From Pseudomonadota bacterium (GTDB lineage Bacteria > Pseudomonadota > Gammaproteobacteria > Burkholderiales > Burkholderiaceae_C), in assembly GCA_963205115.1 (NCBI GenBank), contig CAUJHV010000014.1:248001-312000 (forward strand): a stretch of 64,000 nucleotides of DNA, in the 5' to 3' direction. The position numbers and the translations under genes are program-made. Shown piece by piece: positions 7,512 through 17,738 of the stretch. Below the pieces are notes generated by a model. The model worked only from the letters and a program-made list of their open reading frames with translations. It was not told where the DNA came from and did no database searches. Positions within the stretch are counted from its first letter, which is position 1; each line of letters begins with the position of its first letter.

Positions 7512-9665
7512 ATGAGCGAGACATCAGCCAGCTCCGATGCCGGCATCGATCTGAGCCAGTTCTACCAGGTCTTCTTCGAGGAGGCCGGCGAGAACCTGGA
7601 CAACATGGAGCAGATGCTCCTGCACATCGACATCACGTCGGCCGACGACGAGGAACTCAACGCGATCTTCCGCTGCGCGCACTCGGTCAAGGGCGGTGCG
7701 GCCACCTTCGGCTTCGGCGACGTGGCCGAACTGACGCACCAGATGGAGACGCTGCTGGACAAGCTGCGTCGGCACGAACTCGCCCCGACGGCCGAGATGG
7801 TCGACGTGCTGTTGCGTGCCGGCGATGCGCTGAAGGCCCAGCTGGCGCGCCACCAGGCCGGCGGCGTGGGCGACGCCATCGCCACCGGCGCCTTGCTGGT
7901 CGATATCCGCCACCTCGTGGCCGGCGAGTCCACCCCGCCGGCGCCGAAGGCCCCTGCGCCCGCAGCCGCACCGGCAGCTGCAGCCCAGGCCGGCACACCT
8001 GCGCGGGCCACACACGACGAAACGCCGCCGCCGCCCGCACCGGGCGGCACTCGGGAGCTCGAGCTGACCGTGGGGCCGCTCACGGACGCCAGCGTCGCCG
8101 ACAGCCTGGTCGAGCTGTTCAAGGAAATCGGCGGCCTGGGTGTCATCGAGGCCCTGGACGGCGGACAGATCGCCGACGGCATGCGCCGCTTCAAGGTGCT
8201 CACCGCCACGCCCGACGACGAGTTGATCGACCTGTTCGGCTTCCACGTCTCACGCGACCAGATCCGCCTGGCACCCCTGAACCGCGGCTACGGCTTCCAC
8301 GATGGCGCCCCCGGCGCACCCGAACCCGAGCCGCCGGACCCTGGCTACGGCTTCTTCGAACACGCGCCCGGCGCGCCGGACTCCGCAAGCGCCGCCGCCA
8401 CAGCGGCCACGGCGTCGGCACCTGCCGCAGCCGCCGCGCCCGCCGCACCGGCCGCCCGTGCCGCTGCAACCACCGCCAAGTCGGCCGCGGGCGCATCGGA
8501 CAACAGCACGCTGCGGGTATCCGTCGAAAAGGTCGATCAGCTGATCAACCTGGTGGGCGAACTCGTGATCACACAGGCCATGTTGGCCCAGAACAGCAAG
8601 GGCATCGACGCCGCGCTGAACCAGCAGATGCTCTCCGGTCTGGCCGATCTGGAGCGCAACACCCGCGACCTGCAGGAAGCGGTGATGTCGATCCGCATGA
8701 TTCCGATGTCGCTGGTCTTCAACCGCTTCCCGCGCATGCTGCGCGACCTGGCCGGCAAGCTGGGCAAGAAGGTCGAGCTGGTGCAGGTTGGCGAGGCCAC
8801 CGAGCTGGACAAGGGCCTGGTCGAGAAGATCACCGATCCGCTGACGCACCTGGTGCGCAACAGCTGCGACCATGGCATCGAGCTGCCCGCCGAACGCCTG
8901 GCCAAGGGCAAGCCCGAACACGGCACGATCACGCTGGTGGCCAGCCACCAGGGCGGCAGCATCGTCATCGAGGTGCGCGACGACGGCAAGGGCCTGAACC
9001 GCCAGAAACTGATCGCCAAGGCGCGCGAGCGCGGCATCGACGCGCCCGACTCGATGAGCGACGGCGAGGTCTGGAGCCTCATCTTCGCGCCCGGCTTTTC
9101 CACCGCCGAGGTCGTCACCGACGTGTCCGGCCGCGGCGTGGGCATGGACGTCGTCAAGAAGAACATCACCGCGCTGGGCGGCACGGTGGAGATCGATTCG
9201 GCCGAAGGCTACGGCATGAGCGTGCGCGTGCGCCTGCCGCTGACGCTGGCCATCATGGACGGCATGAGCATCGGTGTGGGCCAGGAGTGCTACATCCTGC
9301 CGCTGGGCTCGGTCGTCGAATCCTTCCAGGTCGCCCACGACACCATCAAGACCATCGGCGGCACGGGCCGCGTCGTGCAGGTGCGCGACGAGTTCATGCC
9401 CGTCATCGAGCTCGAGCGTGTGTTCGCCGTGCCGCGCAGCGAAGAAGAGTCCGCGGAGACGCCCATCATGGTCGTCGTCGAAGCCGAAGGCTCGCGCGTG
9501 GCGCTGCTGGTGGACGAACTGCTCGGCCAGCAGCAGGTCGTGGTCAAGAACCTCGAAGCGAACTACCGCAAGGTCTCGGACGTCTCGGGCGCCACGATCA
9601 TGGGCGACGGCCGCGTGGCACTCATCCTGGACGTCTCGTCGCTGATCCGGCGTTCGCGTCACTGA
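7512..9665 (+). CDS. cheA: Chemotaxis histidine kinase CheA
   Basis: A 717-residue CheA. Domains in order: HPt/P1 with phospho-histidine H57 ([14 protein letters not shown]); an Ala/Pro linker; a P2-like region at about 175-255; a second Ala/Pro linker holding two copies of a GYGF-x(2-3)-APGAP motif; the P3 dimerisation helix from about 331 ([16 protein letters not shown]); the P4 ATPase with N box [12 protein letters not shown] near 445 and [11 protein letters not shown]; and a CheW-like P5 from about 572. The open frame extends upstream into cheY. I place the start at the ATG at 7512 because the conserved N-terminus begins there and the gap to cheY is then normal. It autophosphorylates under receptor/CheW control and passes phosphate to CheY. 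Confidence 0.95.
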   Translation: MSETSASSDAGIDLSQFYQVFFEEAGENLDNMEQMLLHIDITSADDEELNAIFRCAHSVKGGAATFGFGDVAELTHQMETLLDKLRRHELAPTAEMVDVLLRAGDALKAQLARHQAGGVGDAIATGALLVDIRHLVAGESTPPAPKAPAPAAAPAAAAQAGTPARATHDETPPPPAPGGTRELELTVGPLTDASVADSLVELFKEIGGLGVIEALDGGQIADGMRRFKVLTATPDDELIDLFGFHVSRDQIRLAPLNRGYGFHDGAPGAPEPEPPDPGYGFFEHAPGAPDSASAAATAATASAPAAAAAPAAPAARAAATTAKSAAGASDNSTLRVSVEKVDQLINLVGELVITQAMLAQNSKGIDAALNQQMLSGLADLERNTRDLQEAVMSIRMIPMSLVFNRFPRMLRDLAGKLGKKVELVQVGEATELDKGLVEKITDPLTHLVRNSCDHGIELPAERLAKGKPEHGTITLVASHQGGSIVIEVRDDGKGLNRQKLIAKARERGIDAPDSMSDGEVWSLIFAPGFSTAEVVTDVSGRGVGMDVVKKNITALGGTVEIDSAEGYGMSVRVRLPLTLAIMDGMSIGVGQECYILPLGSVVESFQVAHDTIKTIGGTGRVVQVRDEFMPVIELERVFAVPRSEEESAETPIMVVVEAEGSRVALLVDELLGQQQVVVKNLEANYRKVSDVSGATIMGDGRVALILDVSSLIRRSRH

Positions 9666-9696
9666 ACCCGCACTCTTTATCCAGGACACCCCGGCC

Positions 9697-11265
9697 ATGA
9701 AACTGACCGTGATGATGCGGGCCTTCTCGATCCGCACCCGCATGCGCGGGGCCATCGCGATGGTCCTGACGCTGTTCGCGCTTGTCGGCGTCATCGGCAT
9801 CTCCGGCAGCTGGCTGCTGCGCGAGCTCAACCGCGAATTCATGGCGCACTCGATCGCCGAGACCAAGGGCTCGAACGACGTCCGACGCACGCTGGGTGAA
9901 GTCCGGCTGCACGAGCGGGCCCTGCTGATCGACCATGCCCGTCCGCAGGCCGTGGATGCACACCGCGCGGAGTGGAACGCGTCCATCGAAGCCACCCGCC
10001 GCGGCCTGCAGAAGATGCTCGAAGGCGAGGAAGACGAAGACAACCCCTTGGCACGCGAAGCCATCGGCCTGCTCGACGGCTACCGCGACGCCTGTACCCG
10101 CGTCTTCGACGACGTGCGCCGTGGCGTGTACAGCAACGCCGACGTCGCAGACCAGCAGCTCGCGGCCGCCAAGGCGCTGACCAAGGACATCGAGCGCCAT
10201 GTGACGAAGATTGTCGAGATCGTGGACCAGGAAGCGATCGAGACGCAGGCCGAGTTCGCCAAGACCATGGACCACGTCCTGATGGCCTTCGTCGGCGTGC
10301 TGGCGCTCACGCTGTGCGTCGTCGTGCCGCTGACGCTGCTGAATTCCAGCTCGATCACGCAGCCCATCGAATACGCCAGCCAGGTCGCGCACAGCATCGC
10401 CCAGGGCGATCTGAGCCGGTCGATCGAGGTCGAGGGACACGACGAGGCCGCCCAGATGCTCGAGTCGCTGCGGGCCATGCAGCAGTCGCTCACCGGGATG
10501 GTCTCGCATCTGCGGGACTCCTCGCACAACATCCAGCGCGCGTCGGCCGAAGTCGCCCAAGGCAACAACGACCTGAGTCAGCGCACCGAACACTCGGCCA
10601 CGAGCCTGCAGCAGACGGCGTCGAGCATCGTCGAGCTGACGCGCCACGTGGGCCAGAGCGCGGATTCCGCCGCCACGGCCACCCAGCTTGCCGCGGCTGC
10701 GGCCGGCGTGGCCGAACAGGGCGGGCACATGGTCTCCGAAGTCGTGGCCACGATGGACGAGATCCGCAGCAGCAGCCACCGCATCGCCGACATCATCGGC
10801 GTCATCGACAGCATCGCCTTCCAGACCAACATCCTGGCGCTGAATGCCGCCGTCGAGGCCGCACGCGCCGGCGAGCAGGGCCGCGGCTTCGCCGTGGTGG
10901 CCGGCGAGGTCCGATCACTGGCTCAGCGCTCGGCCGCCGCCGCCCGCGAGATCAAGGACCTGATCGGCAGCAGCGTGGAGCGCGTGGAAGCCGGCTCGCG
11001 GCTCGTCAAGAACGCCGGCACGACGATGTCGGAGATCGTCGCCAGCGTGCAGCGCGTGTCGCACATGATCGGCGAGATCAGTTCGGCCGCGCACGAGCAG
11101 AGCGGCGGCATCGCCCAGGTGAATGCCGCCGTGAACCACCTGGACCAGATGACACAGCAGAACGCGGCCCTGGTGGAGCAATCCGCCGCGGCAGCCGAAA
11201 GCCTCAAGGCACAGGCCAGTCGCCTGAACGAGGTGGTGGACACCTTCTGCCTGGAACCCGCATGA
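9697..11265 (+). CDS. Methyl-accepting chemotaxis protein (four-helix-bundle sensor)
   Basis: A 522-residue Tar/Tsr-architecture receptor. First membrane helix at about 17-38, an all-helical periplasmic domain of about 155 residues (4HB_MCP type) rich in acidic residues (EGEEDEDNP), second membrane helix at about 193-216, HAMP ([21 protein letters not shown]), then the long signalling coiled coil with the highly conserved tip [20 protein letters not shown]. The C-terminus lacks an NWETF-type CheR/CheB docking peptide. It sits between cheA and cheW in the same operon, so it is probably the cognate receptor of this array. The ligand cannot be inferred. Confidence 0.95.
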   Translation: MKLTVMMRAFSIRTRMRGAIAMVLTLFALVGVIGISGSWLLRELNREFMAHSIAETKGSNDVRRTLGEVRLHERALLIDHARPQAVDAHRAEWNASIEATRRGLQKMLEGEEDEDNPLAREAIGLLDGYRDACTRVFDDVRRGVYSNADVADQQLAAAKALTKDIERHVTKIVEIVDQEAIETQAEFAKTMDHVLMAFVGVLALTLCVVVPLTLLNSSSITQPIEYASQVAHSIAQGDLSRSIEVEGHDEAAQMLESLRAMQQSLTGMVSHLRDSSHNIQRASAEVAQGNNDLSQRTEHSATSLQQTASSIVELTRHVGQSADSAATATQLAAAAAGVAEQGGHMVSEVVATMDEIRSSSHRIADIIGVIDSIAFQTNILALNAAVEAARAGEQGRGFAVVAGEVRSLAQRSAAAAREIKDLIGSSVERVEAGSRLVKNAGTTMSEIVASVQRVSHMIGEISSAAHEQSGGIAQVNAAVNHLDQMTQQNAALVEQSAAAAESLKAQASRLNEVVDTFCLEPA

Positions 11266-11366
11266 CAACCCCGCGGCTGGCGCCATTCAAGCCCGCCATG
11301 GGTCGACCGACAACGACCTGAGCCCCTGCCCCATTTCAGGTCCCCTTTTCCCCCAGGAGCACTCCC

Positions 11367-11897
11367 ATGGACATGATCAACGAAGGTGCACACATCGCCC
11401 GCGCGATGGCCGCACGCGAAGGCGCCGGCACGCCGCGCAAGGGCGAGTACCTCACTTTCCGCCTCGGCGGCGAGGAGTACGGCATCGACATCCTGCGCGT
11501 GCAGGAGATCCGCTCCTACGAAGCCCCCACGCGCATCGCCAACGCGCCGCCATTCCTCAAAGGTGTGGTCAACCTGCGCGGCGTGATCGTGCCGATCATC
11601 GACCTGCGCCTGAAGCTGTCCTGCGACAGCGCCGACTACAACGGCTTCACCGTGGTGATCGTGCTCAACGTCCACCACCGCGTGGTCGGCGTCGTCGTGG
11701 ACTCGGTGTCTGACGTGCTGGAGCTGAACCACGAGCAGATCAAGTCGGCGCCGGGCCTGAACTCCAGCATCGATGCGGGCTTCATCACCGGCATCGGCAC
11801 CGTGCGCAGCGGCGAGGCCGAGCGCATGCTGATCCTGGTCGACATCGAAGCCCTGATGGGCAGTGCCGACATGGGTCTGGTCGAGTCACTGGGCTGA
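11367..11897 (+). CDS. cheW: Chemotaxis coupling protein CheW
   Basis: A 176-residue single CheW domain with the family landmarks YLTFRLGGEEYGIDILRVQEI, FLKGVVNLRGVIVPIIDLR and VVGVVVDSVSDVLEL. It bridges receptors and CheA in the chemosensory array. A roughly 25-residue N-terminal extension precedes the domain. The ribosome site AGGAG lies 9 nt before the ATG. The gene is 101 bp after the receptor gene, with no obvious terminator in that gap. Confidence 0.95.
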   Translation: MDMINEGAHIARAMAAREGAGTPRKGEYLTFRLGGEEYGIDILRVQEIRSYEAPTRIANAPPFLKGVVNLRGVIVPIIDLRLKLSCDSADYNGFTVVIVLNVHHRVVGVVVDSVSDVLELNHEQIKSAPGLNSSIDAGFITGIGTVRSGEAERMLILVDIEALMGSADMGLVESLG

Positions 11898-11977
11898 AAC
11901 CCCACCCCCGGTGGTCCCGCGCCTCGCCGCGTGGTGCCCACTCCCTCACCTTCCCGCTGAACGCAAGGATCCCGTCG

Positions 11978-12424
11978 ATGAAACCCCTGCTCACCGGCGC
12001 TGTCGCCGCCGCCCTCTTCGCCACGACTGGTGCGTATGCCAACGCCACCAAGGACGATGCCGTCGCCATGGTCAAGCAGGGCATGGCCTTCATGAAGTCC
12101 AGCGGCAAGGACAAGGGCCACGCCGAGATCACGCGCAAGGACAGCCCGTTCAAGAAGGACGACCTGTACCTGGTCGTGTACGGCCTGGACGGCACGGTGC
12201 GCGCGCACGGCGCCAACGAGAAGATGGTGGGCAAGAACCTGATCGACCTGCGTGACATCGACGGCAAGCCCTTCGTGAAGGAACGTGTCGAACTCGCGCA
12301 ATCGAAATCCAACTTCTGGCAGGACTACAAGTTCACCAACCCGGTGAGCAAGAAGATCGAGCCCAAGACCATGTACTGCGAGCGCCTGGACGACGCGGTG
12401 CTGTGCGGCGGCGTCTACAAGTAG
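11978..12424 (+). CDS. Secreted single-Cache-domain protein
   Basis: A 148-residue protein with a clear Sec signal peptide (about 1-22, cleavage after GAYA). The remainder is a stand-alone single Cache domain (sCache_2-like): a long N-terminal helix with [14 protein letters not shown], then [22 protein letters not shown] and [20 protein letters not shown], which resemble the ligand pocket of Cache sensors. No membrane anchor or signalling domain follows, so it is periplasmic and may bind a small molecule and present it to one of the neighbouring receptors. It lies between cheW and a receptor gene that itself lacks a Cache domain, which fits that role but does not prove it. Confidence 0.8.
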   Translation: MKPLLTGAVAAALFATTGAYANATKDDAVAMVKQGMAFMKSSGKDKGHAEITRKDSPFKKDDLYLVVYGLDGTVRAHGANEKMVGKNLIDLRDIDGKPFVKERVELAQSKSNFWQDYKFTNPVSKKIEPKTMYCERLDDAVLCGGVYK

Positions 12425-12476
12425 CAGCACCTGGCGAAGGCGTCAGAGCACGCCCGCCGGGCAGCCAAGGAGACAC

Positions 12477-14030
12477 ATGAAACTCGGAACCAAGCTCCTG
12501 ATGGTGCCGGCCAGCGTGGCCTTGGTGCTCGTGCTTGCCGGCCAGGGCGAAGCGTGGGTCCAGGCCCGAGCCACACGACAGTCACATGCGCAAATGGAAG
12601 CGCAGCACCAGCAGCAAGAGGGCCTGCATGCCGCCTCGGCACGGCTGGCCCAGGCCCATTCCGACGTCTACCGCACCCTGGGCGTCATCGCGTCTCTGGA
12701 CGACGCCGCGATCCGGCTGGCCATGCAGCGATTGCAGACTGCGCTGCAGGCCGTCGAAGCCGACCTTCAGGCCCAAAGCACGCGCCCCGGCGTCAGTGCC
12801 GAATCCGCCCAGATCGCGACCCACACCACGCAGCTCGTCAAGGTCTACCTCAAGCAGGCCGAGTCGGCGATGGACATGGCCTCGGTCGACGCCAATACCG
12901 GCGTGGCGGCCATGCAGACCGCCGACCGCAGCTTCCAGCAAGCCATCAAGGCCATGGCCGAGGTGCGCGAGAAGCTAGGCAGCGACGCCGCGTCCTTGAC
13001 CGCCGCCACGCAGGCACGCAGCGGGCAGCTGCATTGGCTGCTCACGGGTCTGTCGCTGCTGCTGGCTTCCGCGGCCATCGCCGTGAGCTGGCGGGCCCAG
13101 CGCGGCATCGTGCGCGACCTCGCACGTGCCTCGCAGGCCGCCGAGTCGATCGCCCGCGGCGACCTCAGCGTGAAGGTCGACAGCGCGCGCGACGACGAGG
13201 TCGGCGATCTGCTGCGCGCCATCGGCCGCATGACACACGGGCTCGAAGCTGCACTGCGCACCGTTCAGGCATCGACACAGGCGATCCTCGAAGCCAGCGG
13301 CGAAATTGCGCTGGGCAACGCCAACCTCAGCCTGCGCACCGAGCAGACCACCGGTCATCTGCAGCAGACCACCGCCTCGCTCGTCGATATCTCCGGCGGC
13401 GTCAGCCAGACCGCCGAGTCCTCGTCCAGCGCGTGCGCCATGGCCCGCACGGCCTCGGAAGTCGCCCAGCGCGGCGGCCAGGCCGTGAGCCACGTGGTGG
13501 CGACGATGGAGGACATCCAGTCCAGCAGCCGCAAGATCGGCGACATCATCGGCACCATCGACAGCATCGCCTTCCAGACCAACATCCTGGCGCTGAACGC
13601 CGCCGTCGAGGCTGCACGTGCCGGCGAGCAGGGCCGCGGCTTTGCCGTCGTGGCCGGCGAGGTGCGCCTGCTGGCCAAGCGGTCCGCCGAGGCGGCGCAC
13701 GAGATCAAGGCGCTCATCGGCACCAGCGTCGAGAAGGTCGAAAACGGCTCGCGCCAGGTGCGCAATGCCGGGGCGACGATCGACGAAGTGGTGCAGTCGG
13801 CCATGCGCGTGGCCGCCCTGATCGGCGACATCACGGCCGCCGCGACCAGCCAGAGCGCCGGCATCTCGCAGGTCACCGGCGCGGTGGGCGAGCTCGACCG
13901 CATGACGCAGGAAAACGCCGTCCTGGTCGAGCGCTCGGCCACGGCGGCAGGCAGCCTGTCGCAGCAGGTCGAGCGGCTGTCCGATGTGGTCGGCGGCTTC
14001 CGCCTCAGCAACGAGCCGGCGCACGCCTGA
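12477..14030 (+). CDS. Methyl-accepting chemotaxis protein
   Basis: A 517-residue receptor: short cytoplasmic start, membrane helix at about 7-24, helical periplasmic region to about 183, second membrane helix at about 184-203, HAMP ([15 protein letters not shown]), and the signalling coiled coil with tip [20 protein letters not shown], identical in that stretch to the receptor at 9697-11265. No CheR-docking pentapeptide is present. A good ribosome site (AAGGAG) lies 6 nt before the ATG. It is the last gene of the chemotaxis operon, 52 bp after the Cache protein gene. No cheR, cheB or cheD is present in the window. Confidence 0.93.
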   Translation: MKLGTKLLMVPASVALVLVLAGQGEAWVQARATRQSHAQMEAQHQQQEGLHAASARLAQAHSDVYRTLGVIASLDDAAIRLAMQRLQTALQAVEADLQAQSTRPGVSAESAQIATHTTQLVKVYLKQAESAMDMASVDANTGVAAMQTADRSFQQAIKAMAEVREKLGSDAASLTAATQARSGQLHWLLTGLSLLLASAAIAVSWRAQRGIVRDLARASQAAESIARGDLSVKVDSARDDEVGDLLRAIGRMTHGLEAALRTVQASTQAILEASGEIALGNANLSLRTEQTTGHLQQTTASLVDISGGVSQTAESSSSACAMARTASEVAQRGGQAVSHVVATMEDIQSSSRKIGDIIGTIDSIAFQTNILALNAAVEAARAGEQGRGFAVVAGEVRLLAKRSAEAAHEIKALIGTSVEKVENGSRQVRNAGATIDEVVQSAMRVAALIGDITAAATSQSAGISQVTGAVGELDRMTQENAVLVERSATAAGSLSQQVERLSDVVGGFRLSNEPAHA

Positions 14031-14037
14031 TCCCACT

Positions 14038-14093
14038 CCGGCACGATATCGGCGCCCGTGCCGGCGAACGCGTCAGCCCGCGCGCCGCGCGGG
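14038..14093. terminator. Two hairpins between convergent genes
   Basis: CCGGCAC (14038-14044) pairs with GTGCCGG (14058-14064). Immediately after, CCCGCGC (14077-14083) pairs with GCGCGGG (14087-14093) across a 3-nt loop. They fill the 70-bp gap between the stop of the receptor gene and the stop of the convergent permease gene. No T-run is present. They probably serve as transcript ends for both strands. Confidence 0.45.
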
Positions 14094-14100
14094 CGGCCGA

Positions 14101-16671
14101 TCAGTCCATGGCCTGGCGCAGCGTCTGCACCACCGGCCGGCGCAGGATGCCACGCAGCCCCCACCAGCCCGCCGCCAGCGCCAGCAAGGCGCCTGCCGCG
14201 GCACCGGCCAGCGGCACCCACAGGCCGGGGTTCCAACTGAAATCGAAGGCATAACGGGCCATCGCCCAGCCGATGGCCATGGCCGCCCACGAGGCGAGAA
14301 ACCCCGCCAGCGCGCCCACACCCAGCAGCTCCGCCCGCTGCACCTGGCCCAGCAGCACGCTGCTGGCACCCATCGCGCGCATCAGCGCGTACTCGCGTGC
14401 CCGTGACTCGCGCGTGGCCGTCACCGCCGCGAACAACACCACCAGGCCGGCCGCCAGCGTGAAGCCGAAGAGGAACTCGACCGCGCGGATGACCTGGTCC
14501 AGCACCTGCTGCACCTGCTGCACCGATGCGGACACATCCACCGCGGTCACGTTGGGGAAGCGGCGCGCCAGCGCGTTGTCGAAGCCCGGTGCAGGCGGCG
14601 CCCGGAACGCGCTGATGAAGGTGACGGGCACGTCCTCGGCCATCGTTGCGCGCGGGAACATCACGAAGAAGTTGACGCGCATGGAGGTCCAGTCCACCTT
14701 GCGCAGGCTGGTGATGCGGCCTTCCTGGAACTGACCGGCGATATCGAAGCGCAGCCGGTCGCCGAGCTTCAGACCGAGCGTCTCTGCCAGCCCTTCTTCC
14801 ACGCTCAGCGCATCGGGTTCGTCGGGTGTCCAGCGGCCGCCCACGACCTGGTTGTGCGCCGGCAGCGCGGCCGCATGGCTGAGGTTGAATTCGCGCTCGA
14901 CCAGGCGCTGCGCGCGCTCGCTGCGGCCTTCGGTCTGTACGGGCTGACCATTCACGGCCACCAGCCGCCCGCGGATCATCGGGAACCAGTCGAAGCGCGC
15001 CACGCCGGCATCGGCCAGGGTCTTCTTGAAGGCCTCCGCCTGGTCAGGCTGGATGTTGATGACAAAGCGGTTGGGTGCATCGGGCGGCGTGGCCCGGCGC
15101 CAGCTGCCGATCAGGTCGGTGCGCAGCAGGATCAGCAGGACCAGCGCCAGCAGGCCCACCGCCAGCGCGGCGATCTGCAGCACGGCAAACGCTGGCCGTG
15201 CGGCGACCTGGCGCGTCGCCAGCACCAGCCAGCGCGGCGCCCGCGATTCGGGCACGCTGCGCCGAAGCAGGAAGACCGCCAGCCAGCCCAGGCCCGCAAA
15301 GGCCGCGATGGCCACGGCAAAGCCACCCACGGCGATGCCGCCGAGCTTGGCATCGGTGGACACGGCCATCAGCAAGGCGCCGAAGCCGACCGTGCCGGCG
15401 CCCAGCACCAGCAGCGAGGCGGTCTTCAGGTTGCCCACATCGCGCCGCATCACGCGCAGCGGCGGCACGCTGGCCAGCTGCAGCACCGGCGGCAGACCGA
15501 AAGCCAGCAGCAGCGTCATGCCCACGCCCAGGCCAAAGGCCGCCGGCCGCCAGCCCGCCGGCGGCAGGCTGCTTTGCACCAGGCCCGCCAACAGCCAGAC
15601 AAAGACATGGTGCACGGCCCAGCCCACCAGCAGGCCCAGCAGGCTGGCCAGCAGGCCCACGCCGGCGAACTCCAGCCCGTAGGCCCAGGCGATGCGCCAT
15701 TGCGGCAGGCCCAGCACACGCAACATGGCGCAATCGTCCAGATGGCGCTGCGCAAAGTCCCGCGCCGCGATGGCCACCGCGACCGCCGCCAGCAGCGCGG
15801 CCAGCAATGCCACGAGGTTGAGGAACATGCCGGCGCGGTCCAGCGTCTGGCGCATTTCCGGCCGCCCGCTCTCCAGCGATTCCACACGCACGCCACGCAG
15901 CGGCACGCGCCGGATCTCGGCTTCGGTCTGCTCGACGAAGAGCGCCACCGCACTCTGGCGGTTGTCGGGCGCGGCGACCGCCAGGCGCCAGGTCACGCGG
16001 CTGGCGGGCTGGATCAGCCCCGTGGCCGGCAGGTCGTCGGCATGCAGCATCACGCGCGGCGCAAAGCCCAGGAAGCCGGCGCCGCGGTCGGGTTCGATGA
16101 CGATCAGCCGCGCGATGCGCAACTCGGCATCGCCCAGCAGCAGCGTGTCGCCCAGCTTCAGCGACAGCGCATCGAGCACCGGCGGATCGACCCATACCGT
16201 GCCGCGCGCCGGCGGCTGCGCAACGCGCTCTTCCGGGCCGCCCGGCTCGGCGCGCAATTGCAGCTGCCCGCGCAGCGGGTAGCCATCGCTGACGGCCTTG
16301 ACCGACACCAGCCGCGCGGCGCCGCCGCGGGCCTCGGGTGCGCGTGCCATGCTCGGGAAGGACGCCGAGGTGGCCGTGCGCAGGCCCAGCGAGCGCGCCT
16401 TGGCGATCAGATCGGCCTCGGGCGGCTTGTCGCTGGCCACGATGGCGTCACCGCCGAGCAGCTGGCGCGCATCGCGCGCGAGGCCGGCATTCAGCCGGTC
16501 GGCGAAGAAACCCACCGCCGACAGCGCCGCCACGGCCAGCAGCACGGCCACCAGCAGCAGCCGCAATTCACCGGCCTGGAAATCGCGCCGAAGCTGGGTC
16601 CAGGCCAGGTGCAGCGCCGACATCGGCCGCGGCGCGGCGGCCGCTGCCGCTGGGGTGACGGGTGAGGACAT
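14101..16671 (-). CDS. FtsX/YbbP-type ABC transporter permease
   Basis: An 856-residue inner-membrane protein with the YbbP plan: one N-terminal membrane helix after LAWTQLRRDFQAGELRLLL, a large periplasmic domain (DARQLLGGDAIVASDKPPEADL...), three helices of a first FtsX domain, a central helix pair, a second periplasmic domain and a final FtsX domain with REYALMRAMGASSVLLGQVQRAEL. Relatives work with a YbbA-type ATPase in export or lipoprotein-type mechanotransport; no ATPase gene is adjacent here. The open frame could start 51 codons earlier, but that part is Arg/Ala-rich and non-conserved. I prefer ATG 16671, and ATG at residue 17 is also possible. It is convergent with the chemotaxis operon and divergent from the dioxygenase gene. 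Confidence 0.88.
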   Translation of the reverse strand: MSSPVTPAAAAAAPRPMSALHLAWTQLRRDFQAGELRLLLVAVLLAVAALSAVGFFADRLNAGLARDARQLLGGDAIVASDKPPEADLIAKARSLGLRTATSASFPSMARAPEARGGAARLVSVKAVSDGYPLRGQLQLRAEPGGPEERVAQPPARGTVWVDPPVLDALSLKLGDTLLLGDAELRIARLIVIEPDRGAGFLGFAPRVMLHADDLPATGLIQPASRVTWRLAVAAPDNRQSAVALFVEQTEAEIRRVPLRGVRVESLESGRPEMRQTLDRAGMFLNLVALLAALLAAVAVAIAARDFAQRHLDDCAMLRVLGLPQWRIAWAYGLEFAGVGLLASLLGLLVGWAVHHVFVWLLAGLVQSSLPPAGWRPAAFGLGVGMTLLLAFGLPPVLQLASVPPLRVMRRDVGNLKTASLLVLGAGTVGFGALLMAVSTDAKLGGIAVGGFAVAIAAFAGLGWLAVFLLRRSVPESRAPRWLVLATRQVAARPAFAVLQIAALAVGLLALVLLILLRTDLIGSWRRATPPDAPNRFVINIQPDQAEAFKKTLADAGVARFDWFPMIRGRLVAVNGQPVQTEGRSERAQRLVEREFNLSHAAALPAHNQVVGGRWTPDEPDALSVEEGLAETLGLKLGDRLRFDIAGQFQEGRITSLRKVDWTSMRVNFFVMFPRATMAEDVPVTFISAFRAPPAPGFDNALARRFPNVTAVDVSASVQQVQQVLDQVIRAVEFLFGFTLAAGLVVLFAAVTATRESRAREYALMRAMGASSVLLGQVQRAELLGVGALAGFLASWAAMAIGWAMARYAFDFSWNPGLWVPLAGAAAGALLALAAGWWGLRGILRRPVVQTLRQAMD

Positions 16672-16831
16672 GGCCGTACGGTACACGAGCGGCCGCGCAG
16701 GCCTGGTCGCAGGGCCAAGTGGCGACAGACGGCAGGCGATGGCGACCGCGGCAGGCACCCGGGTCGCGCCGCGAATCCTGCATGCAAGCCGGCTGAACGA
16801 CGGCGGCGCCCGCGCGGCGTCCAATCACGCC

Positions 16832-17701
16832 ATGGACTCGACACTTCCCCTGCCCACACTCTTCCTGTCCCACGGCTCGCCGATGACGGCGCTGGAGCCC
16901 CGCGAGGCCGGTGCCTTCATGCAGCAGCTGGGCGGCGCCTGGGCGGCCTGCTTCGGCCGCCCCAAGGCCATCCTGGCGGTCAGCGCGCACACCTTGACGC
17001 GCGAGCCTGTGCTGGTGGCCGGCGCGCGCCACGCGGCCATCTACGACTTCGGCGGCTTTGCCGACGCGCTCTACACGCTGCGTTACGACGCGCCCGGCGC
17101 GCCCGAGCTGGCCACGCGCGTGCAGGCCCTGCTGGCGGGTGCCGGCTGGCCGGCGCACAGCGTCGACCAGGGTGGCCTGGACCACGGCATCTGGACGCCG
17201 CTGCGCTTCCTGTGGCCGCAGGCCGACATCCCGGTGCTGCCCCTGGGCTGGCCGCCCAACGCCTCACCCGACAGGCTGATGGCCCTGGGCGAAGCCCTGG
17301 CGCCGCTGGCGGCCGAAGGCGTGATGGTGATGGCCAGCGGCAGCATCACGCACAACCTGCGCCGGGTGTTCTCGGGCGGGCGCGACCAGGTTGACCAGCC
17401 GCCGACCGTCGAAAGCACCGCCTTCCGCAACTGGTTCGTGCAGCGCAGTGCCGCGCGTGACTGGCCCGCTTTGGCCGCCTACCGCTCGCAGGCCCCGCAC
17501 GCCGCGCTGATGCACCCCACCGACGAGCACCTGCTGCCCTGGTACGTGGCGGCCGGCGCCGGCGGCCGTGCGTACGCGCCGCTGCGCATCCACGACAGCC
17601 AGACCTACGGCGACCTGGGCATGGATGCCTATGCCTTCGGCGCCGCCGCCCCGCAACTGGCGCGGGCGCTCGAGGGTCCGCCCCAGGCCCGCGCGGCCTG
17701 A
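16832..17701 (+). CDS. DODA-type extradiol aromatic ring-opening dioxygenase
   Basis: A 289-residue class III extradiol dioxygenase-like protein of the YgiD/4,5-DOPA dioxygenase group. Landmarks are LFLSHGSPMTAL at about 9-20 (metal-binding histidine), YDFGGFADALYTLRYDAPG, the GGLDHGIWTPLRFLWP motif near 111-126, and MASGSITHNLR with another metal-site histidine. The C-terminal HPTDEHLLPWYVAAGAGG and DLGMDAYAF are also characteristic. The cytoplasmic enzyme uses a divalent metal and O2 on catecholic substrates; the physiological substrate of this subgroup is not settled. The frame is open far upstream, but the conserved sequence begins at ATG 16832. It is divergent from the permease gene, with 160 bp between starts. 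Confidence 0.9.
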   Translation: MDSTLPLPTLFLSHGSPMTALEPREAGAFMQQLGGAWAACFGRPKAILAVSAHTLTREPVLVAGARHAAIYDFGGFADALYTLRYDAPGAPELATRVQALLAGAGWPAHSVDQGGLDHGIWTPLRFLWPQADIPVLPLGWPPNASPDRLMALGEALAPLAAEGVMVMASGSITHNLRRVFSGGRDQVDQPPTVESTAFRNWFVQRSAARDWPALAAYRSQAPHAALMHPTDEHLLPWYVAAGAGGRAYAPLRIHDSQTYGDLGMDAYAFGAAAPQLARALEGPPQARAA

Positions 17702-17738
17702 GCGGCCAGCCGAGGCGGGCTGTCGCGGCCTGCGGCAC

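Noticed and set aside
14854-16665. A 603-residue plus-strand open frame opposite the FtsX-type permease
   Set aside because: Shadow frame: Gln/His/Arg-rich low-complexity product, while the permease on the other strand has clear family motifs.
16672-16824. N-terminal 51-codon extension of the permease frame
   Set aside because: Arg/Ala-rich and non-conserved; it would cover the promoter shared with the dioxygenase gene.
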